This document shows positions 13,162-25,029 of a stretch of 64,000 bases of DNA, one piece after another; position 1 is the stretch's first letter, and every line of letters begins with the position of its first letter. A model generated the notes under the pieces. That model saw nothing but the letters and a program-made list of their open reading frames with translations, was not told the origin of the DNA and made no database searches. The stretch spans positions 304,473,456-304,537,455 of the forward strand of contig CM060922.1 of the NCBI GenBank assembly GCA_030737875.1. The letters run 5' to 3'. The translations under genes were made by a program, and so were the position numbers. The DNA comes from Allium sativum (Eukaryota; Streptophyta; Magnoliopsida; Asparagales; Amaryllidaceae).

Positions 13162-13703
13162 CAACGTCCACCAATCGCTGCTTCCAAACGCGTCGAACGC
13201 GAATTCCACTGCAAGCGTGGCTTCTTTTGACTACGAACGCCCCTAAGATGAATTCAGACTTATATACAAAATTCATTGGGTTTGCAATATATTGTGTGAT
13301 CATACAGAACATTGTCAGTGAAAAAAGTACTTGTATTGTATTTGTGTAACAGTTGAAAGAGTACTATTTAAATCCAACAAATTGAAATTTTCATTAAGAA
13401 GATGGTAGTCATCTTTCTATAACCAATTGTTTTAGCTAATTCTACACGACAAGTTGTTGAAGGATTTCAGCAATTAAATAGCATAGTTTGTGTTTATTTT
13501 CATGAATTTTAAACATTGTTGGGTTAATTTCATAGAAAAAATTAGTACATTACACGGGTATTATCCATAGGCTTAAAATTATACCGGGGCTATTGAAAAT
13601 AGTGTGCTGCTATTTACACCCCCATTCACACTACTGGCCACCTACACTTAAAGCACCCCTCAATTTTATATTTCCTCCTTTTGGCCACCATCTAAAATAA
13701 ACG

Positions 13704-16700
13704 ATGAGGCCACCATCCCCTTCAGCCAAAAGAAAGCTTCCTTCGTCACTCATTCCCGTGCCAACAATGAAGAAGGCGAGCTCCAGTCAACCAACCCGCG
13801 GGTCCAAGAAGATTATCGGCGTCAGCGCCAGCGGTTCCAAGGGCTCCAATTCAAGTAAGCATAAAACCCTAATTTCATACTTCGGTACAAATTTTGTCCT
13901 CGTAAACCCTAAATTCTTTTTCCTTTCAAACTCAAATCGAGGTGATTGCGGTTGCTCAAGGCCGTGGCTTTAAAAAAAATTGGGTTTGTAACCTTCGATT
14001 TGTCCATTTTGGAACAAATTTTGGAAAGTAAATTCAATTTATTTGATGTCGGTTGTGTAACACCGAGATTTTGATAATTTGGCGGTCATTGAGGACCGAC
14101 CAGGTAATTTTGGAAAGTAAATTAATCGATTTGGTTATGAACAACAGACTGATTATTGCCACATTCGGTTATTGATGGCCGAGCGGTGAAAATTGTAGGA
14201 AAACGCAGTATTACATCAATTTCAATTTAAGTTTTCTTTGTATGTGGTTTTAATATAGATGTGGCTTTCTCGTAAAACCACAGTGCTTTTATTGTTTAAA
14301 ATTTGTGGTTTAAAATTAGTAGGAAAACACTGCTTTTTGATTTAAAAGTTGTTGTTTATGCATCAAAAATGCTAACTTCACATGCATATCAAGTATGTTT
14401 TAGTTATATATATTTGAAATGCATTGTCATGTGTTCTCAATTTTAAAGAATGATGCAAAGTTTCAGGTGTACTACTTATTTATTGTACAAATTACTACTT
14501 ATTAAAAAAGAAAAAAAAAGCCTGATTGTAAACATAATTAACTATTAAAAAGGAAGAATGATTACATGGTTTTGTTCGTATTAAATGCCATAAATAACTT
14601 AGTGTGCAAAATTTGTTCGTACATGTTGGCATGTTTTCCCATTCTTTGGCACCTTTACATGGTTTTTTATGAATGGCTTGAGTATTATTTTTCATTTAAT
14701 GATTTAATTTATATCTCTATATAATTGTTTTTAGTTATGACATGGTTTTACATGTGTTCATAATTTTTAGTTATGACATGTTTTGTTCGTACTATATGAT
14801 TTAAATTATATCTCTGTAAAAAAATTATGGTTGTTTATCATCGTCGGATGATCATAAATATTTCTTCTTCTTCATATAGTTGGATGAGAGTTGGTAAGTT
14901 TTTAAACAATGTTTCTGTTTCCTGTAAGCGGCCTAGAATGGCAGTGGCTATCCAAGCTTGAATATTGTATTCATGAGAGAATTAAGAATGTAAAATGTGA
15001 AAATTTATATAACAAATATGTTAATACTGTTACTATAATTTAATTACCATAGCGTGTGTAATTCAAGAAAACATGTATTGTAATAACCTTGAATGTTTTC
15101 ATGTCAATTGTAGAAAAGAAGAAGCAACCCATGACAGCTTCTGTTAGACGTAAACGTGCGGAGGAGGCTGAAAAGCAAAAAAAGAAGCTTGCAGTAAAAA
15201 ACTGAACACGTAGAAGATGAAAATAAGGATGAGGATAAATCGACAAATGGGTCCACCGAAGAAGATATGGGAAATGAGTTTAGTTCTCATGGTTCCGGAG
15301 ATGGAAATGAGAAAGATGGCACCAACAGTGAACAGATGGAAGCGGGAACAAATTAACCACCTACAGCTAGTCCCTCTTCTAGCAAATCTATTGCTCCTAT
15401 GCCGGTGAACACGTCTGTATTAAAAAGCTTTGGAAAACATATTGCATTTTCTATTTGGAATAAGGAAGAGGTTAGTTTGAACTTTGCCACCATTTATTCA
15501 TTTATTTTTTGTAATATGTTAACATTTGACCATTTAACCATTTAACATTTAACCATTTAACCATTTAACATGTAATATGTTAAACATTTAACATTTGTTA
15601 ATATTTCAGGAGAGGGGCCCGCTCAAGTGCCTTTCACATACCACGAAGCTGAAGGAATGGAGCATCGAGGACATGCCAAGTCAAGTTGCAGAAAGAATTA
15701 AAAAATCTGGTTTGTATTATTTGGCACAGTACTCATACAAGCATGTGGACTATGTAACTATCTCAGCTTTCGTGGAGAGATGTCATCCGGAAACTAATTC
15801 TTTTCCCATGCCGTTTGGGGAGATGACAATTACATTAGATGATATCGCACAAATTTTGAAAATCCCTGTTGTCGGCACTTATATCTACAAGGAAACGAAC
15901 AATCGTTCGACGGTCATTCTTTTAGTTGATTATCTTGGCATTGAAAGAGATGAGGCCAAAAAAGAATTAAATTTCTCGAATTTGAGAAGAATGAACTTCT
16001 TATTGAACAAATGTAAAGAGAAAGCAAATAAAGACAATGCAACTGAAGGTGATTATGATGTTGTGTGTGTCTACCTTCTTTACCTACTAGGGTGTACTTT
16101 ATTTTGCGACAAGTCGGGCACTAAAGTTTCAACTAACTACTTGCAATGCTTGGAGAACATCGATCAAGTGAATCAATAAGCTTGAGGGATGGGCGCATTA
16201 GCATTTTTATATAGACAGTTAGGTTTGGCTTCTAGACGAGATGTTAGACAAATAACTGGTTACGTGACACTATTGACTGTAAGTATTTCTAATGTTGTGT
16301 AATACTATAAATCATTACACTAAAATAAGTAATTTTTTATACAGGCTTGGATTTATGATCTCTTTCCTATGCTTCCTAATGCCATCCCCGGTAAAGAATA
16401 TAATGACACAATGCCTAGGATGTACAGATGGCAACCTATGAAACAATCCGGTGATACAACCTCGGCTATAATACGGCTACGAGAGCAACTAGACGACTTA
16501 ATTGCACAAGATGTAAGTTTGTCAATTATTTTCTTTAACCAACTTATCAAGTTCGTTAGTAGCTAAATAAATTTTGATTTCAACGGATTACTAGATGTGC
16601 TGGGATCCATATCAAAACTTAAGAACGAAGTACCCCTTGCCTGATGTTGCTTTCTACAATGGTGTCATTCTGTGTTTTGATATCGCGGAACCGTACTATC

Positions 16701-17231
16701 CTAACCGAGTGCTTCGGCAATTCGGAATCGCTCAATGGATTCCAACAAATCCGATGGCACCGCCTAAATGCCGTAGAGGTAAAAATGCTAACCAATACAA
16801 AATTGAATACGACGGTAATTATTGGTATGCCGAAAATTGGCAACATCATCTCTTATCTATGTCGTCACGTTCTACTTGTGTGATTGATCCATGGGATTGT
16901 GCTTCTAAGTATATGTCTTGGTATTTTAGTATTTCTCATCCTATAATTCAACCCCCGGATGTGCGGAAAACTACGTCAAGAAAACTGGACAACAACGAGA
17001 AGTTGGTATGAATAATGTTTTTTGTGGTTCATAATTAATTGATGAATGGACATGAAAATTTACACTCATTTGTTATATTTGTAGAGAATGGCTGCTGGGA
17101 AAGCTATAGATAAGCTGAAAGAAAGTCTTAGTGCTCAGGATAAAAGCTTAGATCAATGCCTTATTGCTGAACGTGCAGTAGTTGGCTTGCTGGAGGAAGC
17201 ATTAAATGAACCGGATAAAAGTGAAAAATGA
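13704..17231 (+). pseudogene. Plant mobile domain (PMD, MAIN-like) gene, six exons, disrupted
   Basis: Inferred exons with GT-AG borders are 13704-13854, 15114-15470, 15610-16278, 16345-16512, 16595-17005 and 17085-17231. Exon 1 encodes a basic Ser/Lys-rich start. Exon 2 is Lys-rich, then acidic. Exon 3 holds the PMD core, with VTISAFVERCHPETNSFPMP followed by FGEMTITLDDIAQIL; this block is diagnostic for the plant mobile domain (PF10536). Exon 5 continues with a W-D-P-Y block, as in the same family, and exon 6 adds a short helical tail. Host PMD proteins (MAIN, MAIL1) act in silencing and development, and many other PMD genes sit in transposons. Lesions: a frame loss near 15203, a stop near 15350, and TAA and TGA at 16177-16185 within the domain. 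The intronic and downstream hairpins (14.05 and 17.8-18.6 kb) suggest it belongs to a mobile element. The exon 1 assignment is the weakest. Confidence 0.75.
14049..14182. repeat. Group of three short hairpins in the first PMD intron
   Basis: Inverted repeats occur at 14049-14066 (TCGGT...ACCGA), 14083-14098 (CGGTC...GACCG) and 14165-14182 (TCGGT...GCCGA, one wobble). They have the same form as the larger array downstream of the gene at 17.8-18.6 kb. Confidence 0.6.
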
Positions 17232-17826
17232 GCAAAAAGAAAGCATGATAGAAGACCATGATATGAATTGCTGGAGGAAGCTCGATGTGTTGTAGACTGT
17301 TTGGTGATTATGTAATGCTGGTGTGATGGTGAAGTCTACTGATACGCTGTGTTTTATTTTGGTATAAACAATTCTACATGATATGCTGTGTTTATGTAAT
17401 GGTGTTTCATTTTGGTATAAACAAGTCTACTGATATGCTGTGCTTATGTAATGGAGATTATGTAATGGTGTGATTATGTAATGATCATTTTTTTTGGTTT
17501 AAAAAGTTCTAATGATATGCTTTGCTTTCATTTTCATGTAAAGGAGTTTCATTTTGGCTGGAGTGTGTTGAATGTTGACTGGATTTTCAGTTTGGTCGGA
17601 GTGTTTTTCGTTTTCATTCTTTGCTTTCATTTTTCATGTAATCTCGATGTGTTGTTGACTGGATTTTGGTTGGAGTGTGTTTCATTTTCATGTAATCTCG
17701 ATGTATAATCTCGATATGTTGCTTTCATTTTCATGTAAAGGTAGGGTGATCAGGTTATTGTGATAAGGTGATGTTCAGGTAGGGTGATCAGGTTATTGTA
17801 ATCTCGATGTGTTTTCTGATCATCAT

Positions 17827-18628
17827 GGTGGTGTTCCGCCGTAAGAAGATGCATATTTCGGTGTGCCACCACCATAAATAAAGGTTACTGTCATTTAACC
17901 TCCGTACGGTGATAAACAGTCGAAATTTGCAAACATAGTTCGGTTATAAATAACCATGTCCATAATGTCAGTATGATTTTTTTCTTCCTCTTTCTACATG
18001 GTGGGAAATAGCCGAAAGTTTGAACTATGCTTCGGTTTTATGTAACCGAAAGAATTCTTGTATAAATTTTTCTGTTTTCACTGGTCGGTTATATACAATC
18101 GAGGGTGGCTTATTCATGCCGGTTGTAAATAACCGTGCCTATATATGGCATATGATTTTTTCCTCCAACAGTCTGTTCAGTTGGGAAAAGCCGAATGTTT
18201 TTATTGAGCTTCGGTTAAACGTAACTGAAAGGCATGTTATATAAATATATCATTTTTTACTGTTCGGTTTTAAACTATCGAGGAAATCAATCTTATTTTG
18301 CTATCAATAACCGAAGGTAATGTAGTATGTCCCTGTATTGACTAGCGGTTGTATATAACCGAGATTTGTTTAAAAATCCGGTTGTTTGGACCCGACCAGC
18401 TGATAAAATAAAAAATAAATGCATTGTTGAACATGACGGTGGTGTTTCACCGTAGTTTGGTACATATGTCAGTGAGTAACCACCGTGTATATGTTAAGTG
18501 AAATTTTCATTTCCTCTGTTCGGTGTATAATAACCGAATAAGGTTTACTTTGTCGGCTTGTGATGGCCGAATGTTCTGTGAAGTTGTATGAATTTTATAA
18601 TTTATATCTGCACGGCTGTAAACAGCCG
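17827..18628. repeat. Array of about a dozen CGGTT/AACCG mini-hairpins
   Basis: Short inverted repeats with 4-8 nt loops recur every 20-100 bp. The clearest are 17882-17901, 17942-17955, 18031-18050 (TTCGGTT...AACCGAA), 18085-18102, 18120-18135, 18210-18229, 18346-18361, 18436-18453 (ACGGTG...CACCGT), 18519-18538, 18553-18570 and 18613-18628 (CGGCTGT/ACAGCCG, loop AA). Arms change together between copies (CGGTT with AACCG, CGGCTGT with ACAGCCG), so the pairing is kept rather than the sequence. The array lies between the PMD and OTU pseudogenes, which converge here. Subterminal hairpins of a DNA transposon are one explanation. Confidence 0.7.
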
Positions 18629-19114
18629 AAACTAAAATGAAATTTCAGTTATACAAGACCATAGGTTACCTAATTGATAAATTAAATTTATGTTTACAAA
18701 CAAAAGTAAAAGTTGTTTGATTATGAGTGCAAGCATGTTTAAGTGTATAAGTAGTATAATTAAGTGAACACAGGAGACATAATTAAGTGAGCACAGGAGA
18801 CATAAATTAAAAAAAGCATGTTTAAGTGTGTAAGTAGTACATGTTTAATGTAAGTAGTACATGTTTAAGTGTATAATGGAAGTAAGCTTGATGGAACACT
18901 TCCTGCCAAAGCAACTAGTAGAAACACATAAATTAAAAAACAATATGAAGTTTACAACGATGCATATAAGTTAAGCCACATAACATAGAATTCAATTAAA
19001 ACATGGAAATACATGCATATAAGTCATATCCATCAATGCGTATAAGTCATGATCGGTTACAAAAATAACTACCATTCAACTTGAATCATGTGACAAAATT
19101 TTCAAGTTTACATT
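18629..19114. other. Spacer between two convergent pseudogenes
   Basis: No gene is seen. There is a short local duplication of AGTGAACACAGGAGACATAA-like and ACATGTTTAAGTGTATAA-like words at 18758-18870. Confidence 0.45.
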
Positions 19115-21325
19115 TCAATACACAATTACACTGTCCTTTGTGGCCATATCAGGTGGACATAGTTGAACGAACTGTATTTGTCGATCAACATATAGTTCGC
19201 TCCATTGTTTTGCTTCCTTAGTAGCCAAACTATTCCAAAAGCTAGCAACCGGTGGGATGGGTGCGTTTTCCCGAAGCGTTAACTTTATAAAATGAGAGTC
19301 CATGATATTTGTGAAAACAATAAAGCAATGGTCCGATGCAAATCCGGGCCCTCTTTCATGTGGAAAAAAGGTCAACTTTGACGATTGAATATGTAAACCA
19401 CAACTCTATTAAAAGAATTTGCAACTAAGTATCCAGTTTCAGGCATTATCATCCAATTAGCTTTAAAACAAGGACTAAGATCGCAATTGGTAGCTGTTTT
19501 TATTTCTCCGCAATTTGTTATGTCAAAATGTCTAACATACAATTCCCAATTTTTCATCAATTCATCTAATACAGACTTCCTTGCTTCTCTCCAATCAGAA
19601 TTTAGTTCGTCAACTTGTTCAGCAATACAACAAAATCCACAATTGCCATCTCCCATGACATCTTCAATGTTTTCAATGTAGGGGTGTAGAAAAGCCGACA
19701 AGTAAGCTAAATACTTAAAATCTGATTTTGTTGGAGGTACGACATACTCATCAAACTTCACATTGAGGTTTTTACATTTTGGAGGTATTTTATTGTTTAC
19801 ACTAGCTTGAGAAGGAATTTCATTAGCAGTTTTTTCTAGTTCAAAAGCAGAAGGATTCTGTTTTGTTGATTTTTGGCTTTTGACTTGCTTGTTAATCGAC
19901 CTGTTCTTACTACCCATTGGTCGTCCTTTGTGTTTCTCGATTTTCGGTTCTAAGATAGAAGTCGTGGTTGGTAATACAATTTCTCGTAGCTTCAATAGCA
20001 TAGCTTCCCTTTCCTCAATCGTGCATGAATCAAAATATTTATTGATTAACGCAAACGCGGCTGTTGGACAAACTCAAATGATTTTACAACTTCAGGAATA
20101 TAATTTAACTTTCCCAATGATCATCTATGATTTCAAGTTGGATTGGCATGCCATCGATGTGATATTTATATATCTCATGTGCACATGGAAGACCATACAC
20201 AAGTCGATTCAAATGATCACAAATCGATAGATCCAAAGCAACAAAACTAATTTTCCCCATTTCTTTGACAATTTAGTCCAATGCATAAAAAGATGTCTTA
20301 TCCATAATTTTCTTAACAATGGAACTTGATAAGTTGTCTGTATGGCTCCTAAACTTCTTTCGAACGTGGCTTTAATTTCAGCATGTTGGAGGCACAACAT
20401 ATTATCCATTTTCGACCATACTACAGAAAATGATGATCTAGACGAACCAAGATGTTTTTTCAATTGAGCATGGGAAGACTCAGCTCGCGTTGTTGTTCTA
20501 TTATCACGATGCTTTATTTTATTTGTCCATGGAAAAGCATAATACTCTTTGTTCCAAACATTGACTCTGAATGTATTTCGAGCTTTTGGGATAGCCTACC
20601 AAATCTTTTCAAAAATGATTGCAATACATCCAAAATTCATCTTCAGTTGGTGCATGAATTACCTTCTTCGAACTTTCCAAAAACATTTCGAAAACCTCAT
20701 TTGTTTTAAACTCAGGTTTGCAATTCGTAATGACATTATTTCCCATATGCCACAAACACATCAACAACTTTTCCCGTGGAAAAATTTTCTTGATCCCATT
20801 TATCAATGCCCATTCTCTATCTGTAACTATTAACTCGGGTTCTTTTTCAGGTAAATAAAAATGTTTTAACTTTGCTATAACCCATTCATAGTTTTTCTCA
20901 TGCTCATGTGCTAGAAATGCATGAGCAATACTAAACATTCGACCCGTTGAAGTCATACCAACCATTTCCAACAAAGGCATATTATATCTGTTTGTCTTAT
21001 ACGTAAATCAAGCAGAAGAATGGATGGAAAACACTTACACAATGATTCCGGATGAGACCACATGATATCTGTCAAATGATCAGTTTCCACATCTGTCAAA
21101 TGCTTCTCTGTAAGTAATTTCATTAGATGTTGCATCGCAGATCTACACTCCATCGCTGATAGTTGCATTTTATATTTAGCATTGTAGATAGTCCTCAAAG
21201 TCGAGTAGTTTTCTGGATATGACTTTTTAATCGTAACCAATACATCTCTTGGCGACACACCCGCAATAATCATGTCTTCTAATATATTTTTCTCCTCATC
21301 CAACAACCGTGCCGCAAAAGGATGT
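19115..21325 (-). pseudogene. FAR1-MULE-OTU gene, C-terminal part: MULE transposase, SWIM finger, OTU protease
   Basis: This is the 3' half of a gene whose 5' half is at 28,327-29,163. In order on the minus strand: linker PFAARLLDEEKN (21,300); MULE transposase domain at about 21,000-20,600 with MPLLEMVGMTSTGRMFSIAH and ELIVTDREWALI, where the Asp of VTDRE is a conserved catalytic-core residue; helical region to 20,230; SWIM-like YGLPCAHEIYKY at about 20,190; basic GRPMGSKNRS linker; OTU domain with DVMGDGNCGFCCIAEQ at about 19,640 (catalytic Asp and Cys) and the His side at DSHFIKLTL (about 19,290). OTU domains cleave ubiquitin chains. Fusions of FAR1, MULE and OTU are known from plant genomes. 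Frames change near 21,000, 20,600, 20,230 and 19,373, so this copy is not functional. Confidence 0.85.
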
Positions 21326-21338
21326 CACTACAAGGAAA
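21326..21338 (+). repeat. CACTA left terminal inverted repeat
   Basis: CACTACAAGGAAA lies at the left border, next to the triplet TGT. It pairs with 28314-28326. Confidence 0.85.
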
Positions 21339-22692
21339 GTGGTTATCTACAATAGAAGAAGACAACGTTTTCTTCTCTTTGTCGTGGAAACCAAAGGCAA
21401 TACATGGTTTTAACATGAGAAACGCTAACGTAAATAGAGGCGGGAAATTATTTTACTTCCCTCCGCTTCTGCAAATTTCAACCACTAAAAATCCCTAAAT
21501 TTTTAATCATCGATCCATTTCCCTCTTCTTCAATTTTCATTTTCCCTCCTCTCAATTTTAATTTCAATTCGCTTGCTCTAAAAATCATGTCTTCCTTCGT
21601 CCTTCGCTTTTGATTTTAATTAAGCATCTCGTTATTGGCCTTTTTACTAGCGTCGAAAGCCTTAAATTGTTTTCATGGGTCTAGAATGGGAGAATTAACG
21701 AAGGCTAGGCCTGAATTTAGTTGGGAGATTTAGAAATGGGAAATGATTTACGAAGGCAAAGACTTTGAAGTGCTTTCGGTTTGTTTCATAAAGGAGAAAA
21801 ACGCGAAGGCTCTAACTTGTCGAAATTGGTGAGTTTTTTTATTCTTAACCCTAGTTTTTATTCTGATACTTTTTGAATTTTTATCTTAGACCATATTTGA
21901 TCATCACTTTATAATATCAATACCACTGCAAGTTCATGGAATTCATGTACTACAAATAGAAATCTGAATATATATGAAATCAGTAGTTAATCACTTTAGA
22001 TTTCTATTTGCAAGTTGTTTGATATATTCAGATTTCTATTTACATCTTTGGGCTTTATATTAAAGGAAATTACATTGTAATGTGTAGCATTCCTAAGGCA
22101 GGATTAGCGTCGATTGTAATTTATGTAGCATTGTATGAAACATTTATAAGATAGTCACAGGTAGCCATTGACTTGTTATGTTTGGAGGTTATATCTAATT
22201 TCATGAATATCCGGTGTATTTGTAGAAAGAGTGATTGTTGCACGTGTATGGTAGAGCGTAAGGTGTAGATGATAGGAAATATATGGCAGAACATTTGCTG
22301 AAGGTATATCCCGTGGAATGTTTTTCCCCAGTTCATGCTTCATTTTATATTCTGTTGAATTTCATTACTGTATTGTTTGGATGAGGATTTAGAGAAAAAT
22401 ATTCAGCTGTTAATTGGTAATTTAACATGATTGAACTTGTAGTCTCTCGGTTAATAGTTGTACAAAGTTTGTTGTTGACTTATACCACTCAATTAGCAAT
22501 GCTTCTATCAATATTTTACTAAAAATTATTATAACGATTGTTAAAAACTTGTTTTACCAAAGCTCTACTTGGCAGGTTCTACCCACATTCTGACAAGATT
22601 TTGGCAAGTAAATTACACAGGAATACGTCTTCATGGAAATCCTAGTAATATCGTTTATCTTTAAAAAGTAAATGGATTAATTACTGTCACGG

Positions 22693-22729
<37 letters not shown>

Positions 22730-22979
22730 GTGGCTATGTTATCAAAACACGGTAGCACATTTCTTGCTAAAATGATAAATGGAGGAAGCATGGTGATAGA
22801 TCATAGATATAAGCAAGCTTGGACTGAATATTCAGAAAAACATTTTATTTTTAGAAATGAAGCGAAATAAAAGAAAATGATTCTTGCATTCAAGAATATA
22901 ATTCTAGTATGTTGTTGCAAAATAAATAAATAAATACATACTGATTACAAGTTTATTTTTCTCTCCTACTAAATTTCAG
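21339..22979. other. CACTA left arm, no coding sequence recognised
   Basis: A pyrimidine-rich, 5'-UTR-like stretch (21,460-21,620) is followed by AT-rich sequence with a (TA)n microsatellite at 22,697-22,724. Two near-identical segments around AGATTTCTATTTGCA/ACA at 21,995-22,045 are inverted relative to one at about 21,955. Confidence 0.4.
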
Positions 22980-23531
22980 AGCTGATGCTATTGGGTCTGA
23001 TATAATTAATGTTGAGTCAAACCGCCAGATGGATATCTGAGATTTGTGTGCCTTCATCGTTGTTCACCGACCGAATTTTCATTTGCTCTGAAAGTGGTTT
23101 TCCAGTTGGAAGCGAAGATGACGATGGAGAATCACATCCACTGAATGGGACTGATTTTGCAAGTACGCTTTTCGGTTTTCATCCACATGGTTGTGTTGAG
23201 GTAATTAAATTTTGGAGCTTGTACATCTTACACTCAATTACTCGACTTTGTGGTTAATCGTTGATTTGGATGTTATAGGGTTATGAACCATTTGTTTCAT
23301 TTGAAGGGCTAGAGCAGCTTCATCGCTTTTTGTTTATTCTTGGAATTACACATGTGCTTTATAGTTTCGTTACAGACGTTTTGTCTATGATTAAGGTAAA
23401 ATGTAGGTGTTATTGGTATTTATATAAGTTTTTATTTTATTTTTATTAATGCAGTAATTGTTGGATGTAGATATATAGCTTGAGAAAGTGGGAAAGCCAA
23501 GCATACCCAATGTCAACTGATGATTTACAAG
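22980..23531 (+). pseudogene. Captured MLO gene fragment, three exons (MLO4/MLO11-like clade)
   Basis: The exons are 22980-23200, 23279-23395 and 23471-23531, each bordered by AG and GT, so the introns were kept. Translations include [20 protein letters not shown], then [38 protein letters not shown] and RKWESQA. Together these match the extracellular loop and the next membrane segment of MLO proteins, seven-membrane-segment plant proteins linked to powdery mildew susceptibility, root touch responses and pollen tube reception. The EGLEQLHRF form is typical of the MLO4/MLO11 group. Only a middle portion is present; the first and last exons are missing. It lies wholly inside the CACTA element, so it is a transposon-captured copy, not the resident gene. 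Confidence 0.85.
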
Positions 23532-23897
23532 GTAAAGTTTAACTTTTGAAATTCTGAGAATTTTTTTTTAAACATTGGTACTTGTGTCCTTAATTCTGAG
23601 ATTTTTTTGAAACATTGGTACTTTTGAAAGTTTAACTGAAGATTTACAAGGTAAAGTTTAACTTTTGGGCTTACTTTTGGGCATACCCAATGCCAAGCAT
23701 ACCTAATGCCAACAGAACTAGGTGACTTTGAATTGCTAACTTCTTTTGGGCTTACATTGGTACTTGTATCCTTAATTTTGCCATTTAGGAAACCTGGCTT
23801 TAGCGCAGTCTGAGAAATTTTGGACTTGCACGTTTCTGGTTATATTAAACCCAACTTATCTCTCTTAGCGGCATACACATCCATAGAGTTGCTATTA

Positions 23898-24500
23898 TTA
23901 ACCATTATGTCCATTAGTTTTTTCTTCCCAGCGCACACTCCGGTCGATCAAACCACCTTTGATTTCAGTACGTAGAGATTCAATAGCTTCGCGCACCCCT
24001 TTCTCTTTGGCCATAAACCTGTTTTTATCATCAGTTTTCGTTTGGAACTTGCCCACTTTGGAGGTCAGTTCAACACAATCGAAATTCATTTGGAAGAAAG
24101 AGTCCAGCTTTGGCACTTCAGATATATCACTCTCATTTACATGCAGTGTAGTATCTACTTTGAATCCTTCCTCATTAGCGGTTTCAACAAGAACATCATC
24201 CTAACCATTGTTAGCCTCCTCAACGTTATGAAGATTAACAACAACTTCATTCATTTCCATAAAACAGAAAATAACATTTCCAGATTTCAAACTTACATCC
24301 GATCTTGGATCTTCAAGTTCACCCATTTTATCATCATTACTACTCGAGCAAGCATTTAACAGTGCAGATGCAAAGGCAGAAGGGTTCTCAAAAGTAGGAA
24401 AAGCACGTGAAGGCAGATCATTCACCTGTCTTATTTCACCGTCCTCATATTCAACATCATCGACACTAACATTTTCTTCTTCTTGCATAGTAGAAAGCAC
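23898..24500 (-). pseudogene. Acidic coding-like stretch inside the CACTA element, unrecognised
   Basis: Two minus-strand frames, 24500-24201 (99 residues) and 24116-23898 (72 residues), are separated by a stop near 24,200. The text continues in the same style between them (ETANEEGFKVDTTLHVNESD). The first is acidic, with VDDVEYEDGEIRQVNDLPSR and an Ala/Ser-rich helix; the second is charged and helical, with KEKGVREAIESLRTEI. No family is recognised with confidence. The composition is clearly more protein-like than the AT-rich surroundings, so a third captured host fragment on the opposite strand from the MLO exons is likely. Confidence 0.45.
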
Positions 24501-24924
24501 ATCAAACTACAATATGATCAAGTCATGATTCCATTTAGTAATTGATCGAAGTAGTTCTGTATGAAGATTGGCATAAATTCCCTTATCATTTTGGCATGTT
24601 AAGAGATTCAACTCAAGAAATAATAGTAAAAGTTATGTTTTGTGTCAAAGGCTCATGGCTTCATAGTATTAATAAAGCTGCTCTTGTGTGTCATAGTCTC
24701 ATAGCTTTACAGTATTGATAAAGCTGCTCTAATAAGGTTTTACAGGAGGAAAGTGTACCTTGGAAGTGGACATATCCTAAGCCCAAAGCTTCACAACAAA
24801 GAGTAAAAACTTTGCAACTTCTTACAGATTTTAGAGGTATTATATTATACGAGGAGAATTTCTACCACCAATATATTATCTTTCTTTTTTTTCCTGTAAA
24901 TCATCCATTTTAAGATAACTGCAG

Positions 24925-25029
24925 GTGCTGAATGGAAAACCTTACAATAGAAAATGTGATGTGTATAGGTTTGGCATGCCTTATCCTGACCTTAGCTTCT
25001 CGGAAATTACGTCTGCGGTCGTTCGACAG
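24925..25029 (+). pseudogene. Captured Raf-like protein kinase exon fragment
   Basis: Bordered by CTGCAG and GTACAT, the 105-bp segment reads NGKPYNRKCDVYRFG, then MPYPDLSFSEITSAVVRQ. This is the kinase subdomain IX-X region of plant Raf-like (HT1/STY-type) kinases: the Asp of CDVY-FG anchors the catalytic loop. About ten residues usually found between the FG and the MPYPDLSF block are missing, so an internal deletion joined them. The acceptor region (ATTTTAAGATAACTGCAGG) is repeated at about 25,110-25,130, which shows local duplication. Only this exon is recognisable. Confidence 0.8.

Noticed and set aside
6800..13250. Possible inverted ends GGGCGTTCG (about 6,802) and CGAACGCCCC (about 13,236) as PIF/Harbinger termini
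   Set aside because: The match is only about nine bases and the flanking TAA triplets do not line up, so I could not accept them as the element's ends.
19487..20833. Plus-strand frames over the OTU-MULE region
   Set aside because: They are antisense shadows of the minus-strand transposase and OTU coding sequence.
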